This document shows, in pieces, positions 22,656 through 32,763 of a DNA stretch of 64,000 bases. The DNA comes from Unio delphinus (Eukaryota; Mollusca; Bivalvia; Unionida; Unionidae), in NCBI GenBank assembly GCA_029339505.1, contig JAQISU010000134.1, positions 1,111,501 through 1,175,500 of the forward strand, read 5' to 3'. The position numbers were made by a program, and so were the translations under genes. The notes beneath the pieces were generated by a model. That model searched no databases. It saw only the letters and a program-made list of their open reading frames with translations, and was not told the origin of the DNA. Each line of letters begins with the position of its first letter. The stretch's first letter is position 1.

Positions 22656-24079
22656 TTTTATAATTATAAATTAAAAAAAAAACATCATGTCATCCTGCCT
22701 CCTTGATCACAATTGCCTGATTCAGTCTCTAAAACAATGAAACAAAGGTGAGCAAAAAAGAAATCTGCCTGGAAATAATTCGTATGACTCTATGCTGTTA
22801 TTAAATAATTTCCCTGAAGACTGAGTGAAAATTTAAAAAGAACTTACAGTATTGTGAATCAAATATCAAATAGTCCTAAAAGTTATAACATGTTCAAATG
22901 TATAGAGTTCCCAATGAATTCCAATGGTATTCTGAATAAATTCTAACACTGAACATGCTAATGTACCAATAGCCTCAAATGTGCTCATGTGCCAACAGTC
23001 TTGATGCATCAAAATGATATAATCCAAAATGACTTTGAATGAATTCCTAGTATTCCTAAATTAGTAATATAGTCTGAAAAGCAAAGAACACTTTGTAATA
23101 ACTGTGGATAATTGAAATAAATACAAACTCTCAAATGAAAACTGATCACTATAATAATACCGATTCCACTTCAGATCTTAAGGCAGGAGTGAGTAATCCT
23201 AATGCAAACAACTATATATACTCTTCCACTGGACTTTAATCACAATTACTGTTTTCTAGAATTACTCTGTAATCTTAATAGAAACTTTCATTTCTGAAAC
23301 CTTCTAAGATCATAATCAAGACTGTATATATAACTCAAACTGAAGTAAATACTTTACACTTAATAATTTTTTAAATACATAACCAACAATAATAGACAAA
23401 TATTAGATATTTATTATGCTGTTTAAATAGTACTAGTCAGGAATGCCCCTGCAATCTATAAACAAACAACTAAATGCATAAAACAAATTAAATATATAAA
23501 ATATAATCAATAATTTATTATGTCAGTATTGTCACATACATATTATTAAAATATCTCTCAGATATCAATTAAAAACACTCTAAAGGCTGTCCCTGAAATA
23601 ATTTGGAAAATCTCCTGGAAGTGAAGAAGCCTCTCTAAAATACTGTTCCAGAATGATTTACAACTTCTCCCATAAATGAAACTGGTGTCTTGTTTGAGAA
23701 ATATTTTTGAAAAATCTCCCAGACAAATTATATTGCACATTGTCTGTATATACTTTACAAATAATACACATGACAATTTTGGCAAGTTTGCTTTTAGAAC
23801 AATAGAAACACCATACATGGTTTTGCAGATTGTCTTTATAAACAATACATGTGAAATAAATTTGTTTAGCAAATTTGCTTTATAAACAATAAACGTACAA
23901 ATTTGTTTGGACAAATCACTGTCAGAAGCATGTTTAATTTACAGATTTTAATTATGTTTTTTTTCACATGAATGACATCTGTACCAACTTAGTTGCCATA
24001 GTTAATTCAGAAAAAAAATCATGTTCCAATAAAGTTTGTAATTTTCAGTATTACTTTTATATTATTATGTAAAGAGAAC
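22656..24079. other. AT-rich DNA, no gene or element recognised
   Basis: Contains weak repetition at 23,560-23,930 (aaatttgctttataaacaa-like phrases), which gives a 118-codon minus-strand open frame without any recognisable motif. I see no RNA genes, terminal repeats or splice-supported exons. Confidence 0.4.
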
Positions 24080-24240
24080 AAAATACAATGTACAAGAAAA
24101 AGGGTCTTAAACATTCCCCATTTATTACTAACTGTACCCAGCCTGTTCCATTTCATCACAAAATACAATGTACAAGAAAAAGGGTCTTAAACATTCCCCA
24201 TTTATTACTAACTGTACCCAGCCTGTTCCATTTCATCACA
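24080..24240. repeat. Perfect 80-bp tandem duplication
   Basis: Two identical 80-base copies begin at about 24,081 and 24,161 (both with caagaaaaagggtcttaaac). A third copy begins and stops after about nine bases. No differences were seen, so the duplication is recent. Confidence 0.95.
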
Positions 24241-24688
24241 AAATACAAAACTGAAAATAGTTTATCTTATCTGATCAATTATAAAATTACAGGGTCTAAA
24301 ATTTGTCAAGATGTCTTCTGATACATAAATACCAGAAAACTAATGGGATATTGAGAGATGGGTCTTCAGGGGTCAAAAGTATGCTTTAATTTCAAAGTAA
24401 AATGGGTCCCAGTCTCAATGCAAGATATTTAAAAATCAAATGGATTTTCCAGTTGCAGCAGTTTACACCAGATATTTCTTTCCCAATGTATCATTTTGTT
24501 TTAAATAAAAGAGAAATATTTTACAGGATAGCTATCACTGGCATGCAACAATGAATAATACTAGTATATGATAATCAACTCAAACAAATCCTGCAATATA
24601 TGTTGACCTTTGTACTTTCTGTCCTAAACTATAATCAGTAGGTCTCTTTAGTGGCTGTAATTCATTATCATACAATGTCTCATTGTTA

Positions 24689-24831
24689 GAGTATGTGGCA
24701 CTTGTAACATACATTTTTACTTAGAGTATGTGGCACTTGTAACATACATTTTTACTTAGAGTATGTGGCACTTGTAACATACATTTTTACTTAGAGTATG
24801 TGGCACTTGTAACATACATTTTTACTTAGAG
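24689..24831. repeat. 35-bp minisatellite, four identical units
   Basis: Units start at 24,689, 24,724, 24,759 and 24,794, each with gagtatgtggcacttgtaac. No substitutions were seen. Confidence 0.95.
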
Positions 24832-24849
24832 GTGCATCATGTGTCTTAA

Positions 24850-25400
24850 TTAAATGATCTGTCCTTAAACCTACATGATCTGATCTTGACTTTACATGAC
24901 ATGTTGTTGACATAACATGATCTATTTTTGACTTTTTATGATATGTTTTCTGAATCTAAATGATATGTTCTTGTCTTTAAATTATCTCTTATTGACATTA
25001 AATGATCTTTTCTTAACATTACTTGATTTGTTCTTGACATTACATGATCTGTTCTTGACATTACATGATTTGTTCTTGACTTTACATGATCTGTTCTTGA
25101 CTTTAAAAGATCTGTTTTTTTTATACATCAAATGACCTGTTCTTGACATCAAATGATCTATTCTTGATATCCAATGACCGACTCTTAAAATTAAATGACC
25201 TGTTCTTGACATTCAATGAACTATTTAACTATATAATATGCCCTAGACATTACAGTGAGTACCTTAGACTACTCAGCCTCTCCCTCATTTTAAATGATCT
25301 TCTCATGACTTTAAAAATCTGTTTTTTGCTCTGTTCTTGCCATTGAATAATCTGTTCTAGACATTACTTCATCTGTTCTTGACACTAAATGGTGCTTTTG
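24850..25400. repeat. 21-bp minisatellite
   Basis: About 25 diverged units of roughly 21 bases with variants of cttgacattacatgatctgt. The seven-codon period and lack of stops give open frames on both strands (plus 24,938-25,135, minus 24,982-25,212), which are repeat artefacts. Confidence 0.9.
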
Positions 25401-25599
25401 ACTTTTGATTTTTACTGCTTCTAAAACATGACATTGTCAAGCATTTTTCATTTGTACTTTGAACTCTTTTTTTTTCTATGAATATTTAAGTTTTATGAAA
25501 ATGTGCAAATCCTAATATTTCATCTTAATGTTTATGATTTGTGTTCCTTGGATTACAAATTTGCTATGAGGATGTTCACGGGTATATATGATTATGTGA

Positions 25600-25800
25600 A
25601 GTACTGTCTATACTAAAGGATAACTAAGATCTGATTCATAGATCCAGACCAGCTATTGCATAATGTATAAGTAGATCAGGATTGATGCAGTGTGTTCAGA
25701 TTAATAAACAACAAAGACCCTGATTTCACTGTGCTATGGCTAATCAGAGTCTCTGTTGTTTGCAAGTGGATTTGACTTATCGGCAAGTATATGTAATTAA
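25600..25800. mobile_element. Partial relative of the MITE at 61.4 kb
   Basis: Contains aacaacaaagaccctgat and gcaagtggatttgactta in the same order and spacing as aacaacatagaccctgat and gcagttggactcaactta in the inverted-repeat element at 61,391-61,587. Its terminal repeats are poorly preserved. Confidence 0.4.
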
Positions 25801-25849
25801 TTATTATTATCATTTGCTGGGTTCTGATTTTAGTATTATTCAGTTCAGT

Positions 25850-26035
25850 CCTTTGGTGTAATTCCAGGTAATAGTTGTAATATTTCAGTGTAATCATTTA
25901 TGCAGTTTAGTTTGATCCCTGTGTAATTCTGTGTAATGTTCAGCATAATCTTTCAATGAAATTTTTCAGTTTAACTAAATGTAATTTTTCAGTGTAATTC
26001 AATTTATTATTTCACATAATCTTTCAATGTAATGA
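25850..26035. repeat. Irregular short tandem repeat around cagtgtaat
   Basis: The phrase ttcagtgtaat or close variants recurs every 20-40 bases. Old and irregular. Confidence 0.55.
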
Positions 26036-26059
26036 AGTGGCGTCCTTCAATAAAAAGAC

Positions 26060-26110
26060 TTGTTGCTTGTTTTTAACACCACCCTTAACACAGCATTGGC
26101 TATATCCTAT
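26060..26110 (-). mobile_element. Possible tail fragment of a V-type SINE
   Basis: The stretch taacaccacccttaacaca followed by gcattggctata and tatggagg lines up with the inverted 3' end of the V-type SINEs (taacgccatttttcagcaca, then ggctatacatggcgg). Only this piece is recognisable. Confidence 0.3.
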
Positions 26111-26429
26111 GGAGGAAATGGTAAAATAGCTTTTTTCAAAGACACAACATATTAGCTGACCTGGGCATATCTAAAAAAGTTTTAGCAACAAAGATGACCT
26201 AACAACAGTGAAGATTCTAACTTATCCCCCTCACATCATAAATCGGAAATTACACTAGGTGTTATGTAACAAAGTTAGTTCTGATTGAATTCCTATCTTT
26301 TCTAAGTGATCTAGTGCACGCAGTATTCTGGTAGCTCATATCAAGAACATGTCAATTATGACATTTAATTATAAACAGTCAATGGATAAAAAGAAAGTAA
26401 AACACCAGCACAGAAAACAAGAGAAAAAG

Positions 26430-26817
26430 TGTGCATGTGTGTTTGCATATGTGTGCATACATGTATGCATGTGTATATGTGCGTGTCTATGTGATATTTG
26501 GACTTTTATTGTAACTTTTTAAAAGATTCAGTCACATCACCACAATGTCTACAGTGTAGCAGTTTATAGTGATGTGCACGGGGGCATCATGCTGCAGACA
26601 TGTCAAACCCAGTCACATTATGTCGTCCCACCCAGTCACATTATCCTGACACCAGGCCAGCCAGTCAAGGCACTAACCTCTTAATACTGAACGCCAAGTG
26701 AGGCAGCTGCCAGTACCATTTATTTTGTAAGTCTTTGCTAAACTTGTCCAAGGTTCGAACCCTCAACCTCCTGCATCCAAGGCAAATGTTCCAATAACTA
26801 GGACATCAGAGCAGTAA
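26430..26817 (-). mobile_element. (CA)n-tailed tRNA SINE, copy on minus strand
   Basis: Read on the minus strand it has a tRNA-like head with a B box (aggttcgaacc on the plus strand at about 26,752), a body with ggcagctgccagtacca and cattatcctgacacca (plus-strand reading), then a tail rich in CA/TG dinucleotides at 26,430-26,500. It is flanked by the 11-base duplication aagagaaaaag (26,419-26,429 and 26,818-26,828), which places the CA-rich tail inside the element. Related copies: 35.1, 47.6 and 51.2 kb, with fragments at 13.0 and 57.8 kb. Confidence 0.85.
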
Positions 26818-26828
26818 AAGAGAAAAAG

Positions 26829-27500
26829 AGACAACAAAAGAAAAAAAGAAGACATGAAGTATTTTCATTGCATTAAAAGCAAGTCATCAAAATAGCTGAT
26901 AAAGTATTTAAGATATTGTGTGAAATCATTTTTCTTCTTAGTCACTGTGACCTTGACCCATAAACTTTTTGAACTAAAAATCAATAGCATCTTTCAAATC
27001 TCTTTAACTTATTGGAAAGGTAGACAGATTTTGCTCTACAATAATACTAAATAATCTGGACGTTTTAGTTTCACAAAAAAATACAGAGAGAAGAACCTAA
27101 CTGGACCAGGTTTTTTTTTTCACCCATAATTTGCTTATGGTTAGAATCTGATTTTGTGTCCAGATTTTAGTCTCTTTGGCCTCAGATCTAAGGTGAACCT
27201 GTGCAAAAAAGAAGGAAAAGGTGGGCATGTTGAATAAAGAGTGGTCTACATATACGAAAATGTTGGGTCTGTTAAGCAACAAAAAACTCCAACTTTTCAT
27301 CTTCTGCTGCTCTAGCGCAAGCAAATTAACCAATGGAAAACATTGTTTTTAACACAACTAGGTATTGGACTAATGGAAAATTAACTTGGAAGTCAATATA
27401 TTATGATGTATTCAGAAATAGTCACCAAAATGTGTTTCCTACTCGATTTCATGTGAAAACAGCACAAACTTCCAGGGGTTAATGTGCTAAGCAATCATTT
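26829..27500. other. AT-rich DNA, no feature recognised
   Basis: A 78-codon minus-strand frame (27,097-27,333) has no recognisable motif. Nothing else seen. Confidence 0.4.
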
Positions 27501-27513
27501 ACACACACACACA

Positions 27514-27567
<54 letters not shown>
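27501..27567. repeat. (AC)n microsatellite
   Basis: About 33 AC dinucleotides with one interruption (cat). Unlike the other CA tracts here, I see no SINE sequence attached to it. Confidence 0.95.
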
Positions 27568-27571
<4 letters not shown>

Positions 27572-28984
27572 AAAAATAAAGTGTATATTAAGAATTTTTA
27601 TGTGATGCAATAATGAGTCCAAAATAACAGATGCTGCTTTCAACAGAACATGTCTTGTTTACCAGTTGTAGCTGGTATGAGAGAGTATTAGACTGCTATC
27701 ATCAGACACATACAACTAGACTTGCAGTGGGTGCTGTTCATGGACTGGTACACAAATGCCAATCAGCTTGATAGACTGGTTCACACTTTAATAATCAATG
27801 GACTAAGCCATTCAACAGATGACTTTATGGTGACCTGTCTGCCTTCTGGAGAACATTTGAGACTAGAAACATGGCTGTTTAGGGGATAGCAACCAATTGT
27901 CATTGACAGCAAGGGTCATTCAGGTTTGGTTTTAACAGATACTTCTAACACTTTCAATAACAGAATATTGCAGTATAGCACACAAAAAGTGTAAAAGGTA
28001 TGATATTGGTATTTTTCCAGTCAATATGTACACTACGCTTAATGTCAATAAATGTTGCTTTTAAATATTTTTATTATTTTTTTTTTCTTCCAAATCTTTT
28101 AATAACATGACAGAAAAACATTTGCATAAAAAAAGAGATATACGAAACTGACACACACAAATATATGAAATGAGAATAATCATTTCATTACCGTATGTGT
28201 TAAATTGTTAGATACAGGAAAATCCTGTATAAAAATGGATGTGTGTATGTAAATTTGTTTTTGTGGTATTCTTTTTACAAACATAAATTGAAACAAGATG
28301 TGTGGCTTTGATTTATAAGAGTTTTATTAACTAGATATCAAACCATAAATATCTGACCATTTGTACCAGGATTTAGTACTGGACTGATTTACCTTTGAAA
28401 CATATTTCTCAACTTTAAAATACCTGCTAAAAATATGAATTAAAACTTAAAATCAAAAGGTGATAGAAAAATTTATTTTGATCTGTCAAGAAATTGTGGC
28501 TTGCAGAGATAATGTTTTGTTATAACAGTGAGAAAATAAATATCATTTGTACTATCAAAAACTAAATAATTATAGTAACGTTAATTTCTGATTAATATAA
28601 AAGTTATCTGAGTCCATTTAGGATTTCCTTTTTCTTTACTACATTTATATAATAAATGTAAAACTAACTCAATCTCCAATCTCCAATCACTGAATTAGTT
28701 ATAAGGTACTAATTAATTGCAAGGTAACCATGGTTACATAATGAAAAATACTACAGCAATGTGAGGAAAATATTGTTCATATATATTGTATAACACTACA
28801 GTGATTTGGGAAAAATATTGTTGCTGCAATTATTACTTCTGATATTACTACCACTGTTATTACCTACATGTACAATGATTTAATAAATTTATTATAGTTA
28901 TTTTTCAATGCCAATTTTTTTAATATTACTGACAATTAAAGGAATAATTTAATATGCAAATTACAATCTGACTAGTACAATACT
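27568..28984. other. AT-rich DNA, no gene or element recognised
   Basis: About 1.4 kb without clear tandem repeats or long open frames. No RNA-like boxes or terminal repeats seen. Confidence 0.4.
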
Positions 28985-29915
28985 ATAATAAAACTATTGA
29001 TGTATATAGTACAGCAATGACTGTTATAACACTGATGATGTATATAGTACAGCACTGACTGTTATAACACTGATGAGGTATATAGTACAGCACTGACTGT
29101 TATAACACTGATGATGTATATAGTACAACAATGACTTATAACACTGATGATGTATATAGTACAGCACTGACTGTTATAACACTGATGATGTATATAGTAC
29201 AGCAATGACTGTTATTACACTGATGATGTATATAGTACAGCAATGACTGTTATTACACTGATGATGTATATAGTACAGCAATGACTGTTATAACACTGAT
29301 GAGGTATATAGTACAGCAATGACTGTTATTACACTGATGATGTATATAGTACAGCAATGACTGTTATAACACTGATGATGTATATAGTACAGCACTGACT
29401 GTTATAACACTGATGAGGTATATAGTACAGCAATGACTGTTATAACACTGATGAGGTATATAGTACAACAATGACTTGTAACACTGATAAGGTATATAGT
29501 ACAGCACTGACTATTATAACACTGATGATGTATATAGTACAGCAATGACTGTTATAGCACTGATGAGGTATATAGTACAGCAATGACTATTATAACACTT
29601 TTGAGGTATATACTACAACAATGACTTATAACACTGATGAGGTATATAGTACAGCACTGACTGTTATAACACTGATGAGGTATATAGTACAGCAATGACT
29701 GTTATAACACTGATGAGGTATATAGTACAGCAATGACTGTTATAACACTGATGATGTATATAGTACAGCACTGACTGTTATAACACTGATGATTTATATA
29801 GTACAGCAATGACTGTTATAACACTGATGAGGTATACAGTACAGCAATGACTGTTATAACACTGATGATGTATATAGTACAGCAATGACTGTTTATAACA
29901 CTGATGTGAAACCTG
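28985..29915. repeat. 38-bp minisatellite
   Basis: About 24 units of 38 bases containing gtatatagtacagcaatgac. Two variant positions (gatgatg or gatgagg; agcaatg or agcactg) are mixed along the array, and two units carry the same shortened form (tacaacaatgactta). Further units lie between and after the two DNA transposons to the right, at 31,495-31,532 and 32,242-32,275, so those elements landed in the array. Confidence 0.94.
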
Positions 29916-30084
29916 TCTTTAAAGACCACTGCTATGTGAGAGCATATGTCTTGAGAGACCATATTCTCAATGCACACGTTTAATGATTATATAGCATTTT
30001 GACCTGCAATGAGAGGCCACCTGTCTTGAGAGACCATAATTTTGTGGCAGAACGGGTGGTTTTTCAAGACAGGTTCTACTGTAG
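29916..30084. other. Fragment with repeated gagaccac motifs, probable DNA-element relic
   Basis: Contains cctgtctttaaagaccact, gtcttgagagaccata twice, and ttcaagacaggttctactgt, which is roughly the inverse of the first. This looks like a small inverted-repeat element or what is left of one. Its right end adjoins the TA where the pogo element inserted. Confidence 0.4.
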
Positions 30085-30086
30085 TA

Positions 30087-31494
30087 CCGTATTTTCCTGC
30101 ACATATCCTGCGAGTTATACCAGATTTTACAAACCTCGCAGGGGGTGTGTGTGGGTTATATAAGGGTGCGAGCTATATCACAAATTTTTTACACATAATA
30201 ATATTTCAATATATTGTTTGTAAAACATAACTGCATAACTTATATATTGAAAGAGGTTCGTTCGTGCCCGGTTGTTGCCACTTTAACGGTTTTAACGCTG
30301 ACTTTGTCCACCGACCTTGTTGCCGGAATGTCGAAACACATCGGTACTTCGTCCATATTAATAATGGCAGAATGGGGAAGGTCAAGCTCCTGAATTTCCT
30401 TGGCAATGAATTCATGAAAATCATCCATCTTCTTCTCCGAATGCTTGGGTAGACGTTGGCCGACAGTCGTTCGTGTTCTGACTGAAAATTGGTTCCTCTT
30501 CATAAATTTGTATACCCAATGCACTCCTCCTTCAAAATTATCAATGTGCTTCTCTGCCGCCATGAGTTTGGTCTTCAGTTTGATGGCAACTGTCGAGACT
30601 GGTCGGTTGTTGTCCCGCTGGGCCATGATCCACTGCTTCAGGTCAGCTTCAAGGTGAGGCCATTTTGCTTTAGGTCTGCGACGAGCACGTTTTCGTGGAT
30701 TCATCTTCTCCAATGTTCCTTTTTCTTTTCTCCAACCTCGGATTAAACTCTCATCAATATCAAATTTTCTGCCTGTGGCTCTATTGCCATGCATTTCAGC
30801 ATACGCAATGGCAGTTAGCTTGAAGTCGGCTGTGTAAGACTTTCGTTTCGGCATTTTTTAAATTAAACAGAAAGAAATTAATTAAACTCGAATCTATGCT
30901 TCACAAGAATACAAGATTATTTAGAAATGTCCGCGTTTATATGTACCCTGTAGTTGAGGCACAGCTCCTATAGACAGCCTACGCGCACAAGCACTGTGTA
31001 CCGAGCCAGAATAGTTAATTGACGTCATGTGGACTAAATAAGAAATTGACAATTGTGGCATTCAGCCTCAGGACCTCACACCATTGCATATCCGGCTCAC
31101 AAGTACCTGGCTTCAAAATTCAAATCTGCCGGCTGCCAGCCGGAATATAGTGGAGGCAGGGTGACTAACTTGAACTGATGCAGAGGGATGAATATGGACC
31201 GGGGCCGACTGACTTGATAGAGTAAATACAAATTTGCATGTTAGGCAGGTGAGTGAAAATGTAGTAGTTGTAGTACCGTTTGTCATCCACGTGTGAGCAT
31301 TGACGAATTCAGTCCTTCTAAAAACAGTAATGGTAGACAATGTGAACATATACAAAAAAGTTCATCAATCTATGGTTGCGGGTTATACAAAGGTGCGGTT
31401 ATGCCAATGATTTTTTACACAAAACCCAAAAACCCGCGGGCTATATGAGGGTGCGGATTATCTGCGTCTGCGGGATATATGCGGGAAAATACGG
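30087..31494 (-). mobile_element. pogo-type DNA transposon, internally deleted
   Basis: A 1,408-base element with inverted ends: ccgtattttcctgcacatat on the left and the complement of ccgtattttcccgcatatat on the right. It is flanked by TA on both sides (30,085-30,086; 31,495-31,496), the usual target of Tc1/mariner/pogo elements. The ends also share a subterminal gcgggttatat-like motif. Its gene is read from the minus strand (30,240-30,854) after a leader of about 640 bases. The catalytic half is missing, so the element can move only with enzyme supplied elsewhere. Confidence 0.88.
30240..30854 (-). CDS. Shortened pogo transposase: DNA-binding part only
   Basis: An uninterrupted 204-residue frame starting MPKRKSYTADFKLTAIAYAE. 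Residues 1-50 look like a Brinker/CENP-B-type helix-turn-helix that binds the element ends (EMHGNRATGRKFDIDESLIR, then WRKEK). Residues 50-65 are a basic linker. Residues 66-135 fit a CENP-B-like second HTH, ending FMKRNQFSVRTRTT. Residues 160-175 hold IINMDEVP, the start of the DDE catalytic core with the first aspartate at about residue 168, and VATTGHERTSF follows at 193-202. The frame then stops. Full-length relatives continue for hundreds of residues with the other two acidic catalytic residues, which are absent here. If expressed, the product could bind DNA but not cut it. The ATG used is the first in frame and sits directly before the conserved block. Confidence 0.85.
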   Translation of the reverse strand: MPKRKSYTADFKLTAIAYAEMHGNRATGRKFDIDESLIRGWRKEKGTLEKMNPRKRARRRPKAKWPHLEADLKQWIMAQRDNNRPVSTVAIKLKTKLMAAEKHIDNFEGGVHWVYKFMKRNQFSVRTRTTVGQRLPKHSEKKMDDFHEFIAKEIQELDLPHSAIINMDEVPMCFDIPATRSVDKVSVKTVKVATTGHERTSFNI

Positions 31495-31532
31495 TACAGC
31501 AATGACTGTTATAACACCGATGATGTATACAG

Positions 31533-32241
31533 TAGTGTTGTTCCGATTATCGATTATAATCGATCATCAGTTGGTTGAGCAGATAATCGATTGTGAACTC
31601 CATAATCGATTGTGTGTAAAGGGAGACTACGTTTTAAGTGTATGCAAAGCACAAAGGTTAGTAAAACTCCCAGCCACTAAAGTTGACCTAAAATTTATTA
31701 CTTCCCTTCACAACTACACATATGAAACCTTATGATTCATAATTAGGAACATATAGTCATTATTGCATGGTCAAGTTGTTAAATTATTGAATTAATAAAT
31801 TTAAACACATTTTGTTGATTTGTTTCAGTTAAAAGTGCAACATTTTTTGTAGTATTTATAAACAATGACAAACAAGAAAAACATGTACTTCTATATTTTA
31901 ATTATTAGACACATCACGTGTGAACAAAAGAATTGGGGGGGGGGGGGAATTGCAGCAGTATTCCAGTTACATATGTCTGATCAGCCATTAAAAGTTACGT
32001 TCATTTAACAAAGTTGTAGAAGAAAAGTAACACATAATTAAATATTATTGTCAGGTTAAAGTATACATGTCATTAAATAAGATTACTCCTGTACATATAT
32101 AAACGTATTGAGCTCTTGATCAAAGATATAACTGTTTAACAAAAATTAAAATTTGCTCTTAGCAACCGATTATAATCGATGATCAGTTGGTTAAGGGGAA
32201 CCGATTATCGATTATGAATTTCTGACCGATTCCCATCACTA
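31533..32241. mobile_element. Non-autonomous hAT element, copy 1
   Basis: A 709-base element whose ends read tagtgttgttccgatt (left) and, inverted, tagtgatgggaatcgg (right). Both subterminal regions contain cgattataatcgat followed by gatcagttggtt. A perfect 8-base target duplication, gtatacag (31,525-31,532 and 32,242-32,249), is the hAT hallmark. The interior is AT-rich, has a 13-base G run at about 31,936, and encodes no transposase. It lies inside the 38-bp minisatellite. Confidence 0.92.
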
Positions 32242-32275
32242 GTATACAGTACAGCATTGACTGTTATAAAATTTA

Positions 32276-32679
32276 TGAGTAAGCACTGTTGAACAAACAT
32301 ATGAAGTGGTTTGTGAAAGCCAATATAACTGACAACTTTTGAAAAAACAAATGGTTCAGATTTAATTTATCTTGACAGTATTGTTTGTTTGGAGTTGAAA
32401 TTTGTTCTTTCTTTAACAAAAAGAGAATATGTGGTTTTCATCCCCACTTAAAACCACATTTGATTAATGCAGTCAAAATGGATGCTTCTGTATCAAGAAC
32501 AAATCAATGAATTTCAAATGTCAAAACACAGTTTGTTCTTTATACAATGGACATCTATCTTATGTGGACAAATGACATTTATAATTGCCTATATATCCAG
32601 TCATCTGGATAGCCCCAAAACCTTGCAATGTCCCTCAAATCAGAAAAGTTAGGAAAAGTAAGTCACTGTGACCAGTTTT
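32276..32679. other. AT-rich DNA, no feature recognised
   Basis: Short gap between the end of the 38-bp satellite and the TA microsatellite. A 61-codon plus-strand frame here shows no motif. Confidence 0.35.
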
Positions 32680-32746
<67 letters not shown>

Positions 32747-32763
32747 CACACAAACACACACAC
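32680..32763. repeat. (TA)n(CA)n compound microsatellite
   Basis: About 25 TA units to 32,731, followed by an impure CA run with cactcacacaaacacac. Confidence 0.95.

Noticed and set aside
23558..23914. Host gene exon (118-codon minus-strand frame)
   Set aside because: It overlaps weak AT-rich repetition, and both strands are open there, which is typical of low-complexity DNA.
30264..30746. Plus-strand open frames over the pogo transposase gene
   Set aside because: They are shadows of the minus-strand transposase frame and show no similarity of their own.
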